Source: an uncultured Clostridia bacterium (GTDB lineage Bacteria > Bacillota > Clostridia > Oscillospirales > Acutalibacteraceae). Taken from it: a stretch of DNA of 7,284 bases. Positions 5,950 through 7,284 of this stretch are shown piece by piece (position 1 is the stretch's first letter; each line of letters starts with the position of its first letter). The stretch spans positions 1-7,284 of the forward strand of contig CALGRR010000022.1 in assembly GCA_937880805.1 (NCBI GenBank). The letters run 5' to 3'. Below the pieces are notes generated by a model. That model saw only the letters and a list, made by a program, of their open reading frames with translations. It was not told where the DNA came from and searched no databases. The translations under genes were made by a program, and so were the position numbers.

Positions 5950-7101
5950 TTACTCTGCAACCTTGTATTTAGTTCTTGTTCCGTACTTGACTGATGTGAG
6001 AAGTCCGAGCTTTTCGAGCTTGAGTACAAAGCTGCGGATTGTTGCATAAGCGGCATTACCAAAGTCTTTTTCAAGCTGTTTGGTGGAGAATTCTTCCGTG
6101 CCGTAGCACGAAATGACAAACTGCCACAATGCAACTTCCTTTGCGGTAAGTTCACCCGATTTCAGTGCTTCATCATAAGCTGAAAGGGTATCCGTTGAGT
6201 TGTTCATCTTGTTGTAAACGTTTTCAATAAAATAAAGCACAAACGGTGTTACATCGATTACACCGCTGAATATCTGGTTATCTTCAACCGCCGAAAACGC
6301 ATCATAATATGCCTTGCGGCTTTTTTCAATCAAACCCGAAAACGGAATGAAGAGAGCTGACTGATAACCCTTTTGAATGAGAAACCAAAGATGCATTAAC
6401 CTTGCCGTTCTGCCGTTGCCGTCAAAATATGGATGAACATAGGCAAAATAAAAATGAATCACTGCCGCTTTAATAAGGTCGTTAATGCCGTCATCGGCAT
6501 TTATAAACTCAATAAGAGCTTTCATAAATCCGGGTATTTTTTTATAGTGAACACCCATATGCTCAATTTGATTTCCTACAATAGAAACGGTATCGTGACG
6601 GTAGAATTCACCGTTATTCAGCCTGTCATCGCCTTCAAGGAAATCGCCGACGGTCATCATATAGAGCTTGTGCAAATTTTCTTCCGTGATTTTGTTGGAA
6701 GTATCGGCAATAAATTCCAATCCCTTTTTGATACCAAGAATTCTGCTTTCTTGATCGTTTTTCGGTGCATAGCCCTTAAGAATATTTCGTACACTGTCAC
6801 GGCTGAAATCAATGTTTTCAATAGCAGAAGTAGCCACAATTTCATCTTCGGCTGTTTTAACGCCGTAATAATTGCTCTGATTTTTCAGAAGCAATTTGAC
6901 CGCATTCTGACTGACCGCCGCATGGTTTTCGATGAAAACAATATTGTTTCCGTTGAAGTCCAAAATGGGCAGTTCTTTGTAATAAAGCTCGGAAAGAGTC
7001 TGCATAAACTCCGCAAAATCCCCACTGTATTTGTATTTCATTTTCTCAAGATTACAAAAATGCTTGTCTTTGAGCATTTTTGTAAAAAGCTTTATATCCA
7101 T
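5950..7101 (-). CDS. Fic family protein, class II (N-terminal inhibitory motif), probable adenylyltransferase
   Basis: Fic enzymes usually transfer AMP from ATP to a hydroxyl side chain of a target protein. The core motif HPYFDGNGRTAR is complete (residues 223-234; H223 is the catalytic base, D228 the metal ligand, followed by the phosphate-binding GNGR). An inhibitory-helix motif TSAIEN (91-96, pattern [S/T]xxxE[G/N], E95) lies N-terminal to the core, so this is a class II, self-inhibited Fic needing no separate antitoxin. Residues about 320-383 look like a winged helix (KEVALWQFVI ... STKQLEKDFG ... VLKLEKLGLLTSVKYG), common in Fic proteins and possibly DNA-binding. I chose ATG at 7101 because GGAG (complement of 7108-7111) is six bases upstream; the TTG at 7113 lacks a ribosome site. 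The length of 383 aa is typical. Its target is unknown. It is transcribed alone, convergent with the TnpV operon. Confidence 0.92.
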   Translation of the reverse strand: MDIKLFTKMLKDKHFCNLEKMKYKYSGDFAEFMQTLSELYYKELPILDFNGNNIVFIENHAAVSQNAVKLLLKNQSNYYGVKTAEDEIVATSAIENIDFSRDSVRNILKGYAPKNDQESRILGIKKGLEFIADTSNKITEENLHKLYMMTVGDFLEGDDRLNNGEFYRHDTVSIVGNQIEHMGVHYKKIPGFMKALIEFINADDGINDLIKAAVIHFYFAYVHPYFDGNGRTARLMHLWFLIQKGYQSALFIPFSGLIEKSRKAYYDAFSAVEDNQIFSGVIDVTPFVLYFIENVYNKMNNSTDTLSAYDEALKSGELTAKEVALWQFVISCYGTEEFSTKQLEKDFGNAAYATIRSFVLKLEKLGLLTSVKYGTRTKYKVAE

Positions 7102-7115
7102 AACAAACTCCAAAT

Positions 7116-7133
7116 TGATAGTAATTAGTATCA
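7116..7133 (-). promoter_or_regulatory. Palindromic operator-like site at the Fic gene transcription start
   Basis: TGATAGTAATTAGTATCA is an 18-bp palindrome with one mismatched pair. It lies between the -10 box and the ribosome site of the Fic gene, covering roughly +3 to +20. A further TATCAA half-site follows at 7140-7144 next to the -10 box. The placement suits a repressor; the winged-helix end of the Fic protein makes autoregulation conceivable, which is inference. Confidence 0.5.
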
Positions 7134-7142
7134 GTTTGTATC

Positions 7143-7171
7143 AATATATCATAAAGTATACATTAAGTCAA
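7143..7171 (-). promoter_or_regulatory. Sigma-A type promoter of the Fic gene
   Basis: On the minus strand TTGACT (complement of 7166-7171) and TATATT (complement of 7143-7148) are separated by exactly 17 bases. Transcription would start near 7136, giving a leader of about 35 bases before the ATG at 7101. Confidence 0.8.
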
Positions 7172-7189
7172 CCGATTTTTAAACATCAA

Positions 7190-7218
7190 GCCGCCCGATT
7201 GCTCGGACGGCTCTTTTT
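7190..7218 (+). terminator. Rho-independent terminator, second copy of the tnpV-end hairpin
   Basis: GCCGCCCGA (7190-7198) pairs with TCGGACGGC (7203-7211) with one mismatch and loop TTGC, followed by TCTTTTT (7212-7218). The tail gives it rightward polarity, yet no rightward gene precedes it; the nearest is the leftward Fic gene. It differs from the hairpin at 5921-5942 by one loop base only. Confidence 0.75.
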
Positions 7219-7229
7219 GTTCGGTCAGA

Positions 7230-7284
7230 TTAAAACAGTTGTGTGGGGAGTTTCAGCTTTTCTTTCGGCGGGAATTGTTTGTCG
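7230..7284 (-). CDS. Possible C-terminal end of a leftward gene (partial)
   Basis: On the minus strand one frame entering from the window edge reads about 17 residues ending PPKEKLKLPTQLF before TAA (complement of 7230-7232), with the hairpin at 7190-7211 shortly downstream. The composition looks coding, but the piece is too short to identify, and other frames on both strands are also open here. I cannot assign a family. Confidence 0.25.
   Translation of the reverse strand, partial: DKQFPPKEKLKLPTQLF

Noticed and set aside
6433..7128. Plus-strand open frame (231 codons) across the Fic gene
   Set aside because: It is the antisense of a clearly identified Fic gene with intact motifs and has no supporting start signals or recognisable domain.
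7200..7284. Rightward open frame with a hydrophobic stretch (VVWGVSAFLSAGIV) as a membrane protein start
   Set aside because: There is no ribosome site or good start codon, and the frame would run out of the terminator hairpin; the stretch can equally be the complement of a Lys/Pro-rich leftward gene end.
1..7284. CRISPR array, tRNA or rRNA genes
   Set aside because: No regularly spaced direct repeats and no recognisable tRNA or rRNA sequence found on either strand by reading.

Overview
The window looks like low-GC Firmicutes DNA, most likely from a gut-type Clostridia (Oscillospiraceae/Ruminococcus-like). The reasons are AT-rich coding, strong AGGAGG-type ribosome sites, TTG and GTG starts, consensus -35/-10 promoters, and gene families typical of Clostridial mobile elements: a MobA/MobL relaxase, a TnpX/TndX-type large serine recombinase, TnpV and a DUF6809-like protein. 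It is accessory DNA throughout; I see no housekeeping gene, rRNA, tRNA or CRISPR array.

Bases 1 to about 2837 are the right-hand part of an integrative mobilizable element. They hold the C-terminal half of a MobA/MobL relaxase, a small cysteine-rich protein of unknown function, and a large serine recombinase with its own consensus promoter. The recombinase frame is interrupted by one in-frame TGA exactly where the fourth zinc-ribbon cysteine is expected. The element ends within about 17 bases of the recombinase stop codon. Immediately beyond lies the 3' part of a gene for an XRE-type HTH regulator with a TPR-like tail. It starts at the conserved 'WE.G..LPDV' stretch after the recognition helix, so the element appears to have split this gene. 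The remnant (2838-3623) is itself decayed, with two frame changes and one in-frame TGA, and ends at a strong terminator.

Bases 3690-5040 form an AT-rich orphan unit: a consensus promoter, a stem-loop at the predicted mRNA 5' end, and a 357-codon gene for a zinc-binding protein resembling a degenerate HNH nuclease. It is the least explained gene here and the best candidate for something undescribed.

Bases 5064-5912 are a compact three-gene operon (52-aa protein, DUF6809-like protein, TnpV). It begins with a long hairpin that buries the first ribosome binding site. Opposite it lies a class II Fic adenylyltransferase gene (7101-5950, minus strand) with a consensus promoter and an 18-bp palindromic operator-like site at its transcription start. 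This gene sits between two nearly identical terminator hairpins, which suggests it was inserted at, or duplicated with, the tnpV terminator. The last 55 bases may hold the end of another leftward gene.

The genes do not form one pathway. The window looks like layered mobile DNA: a stranded mobilizable element, its broken target gene, a foreign single-gene cargo unit, and a TnpV module carrying a Fic gene.
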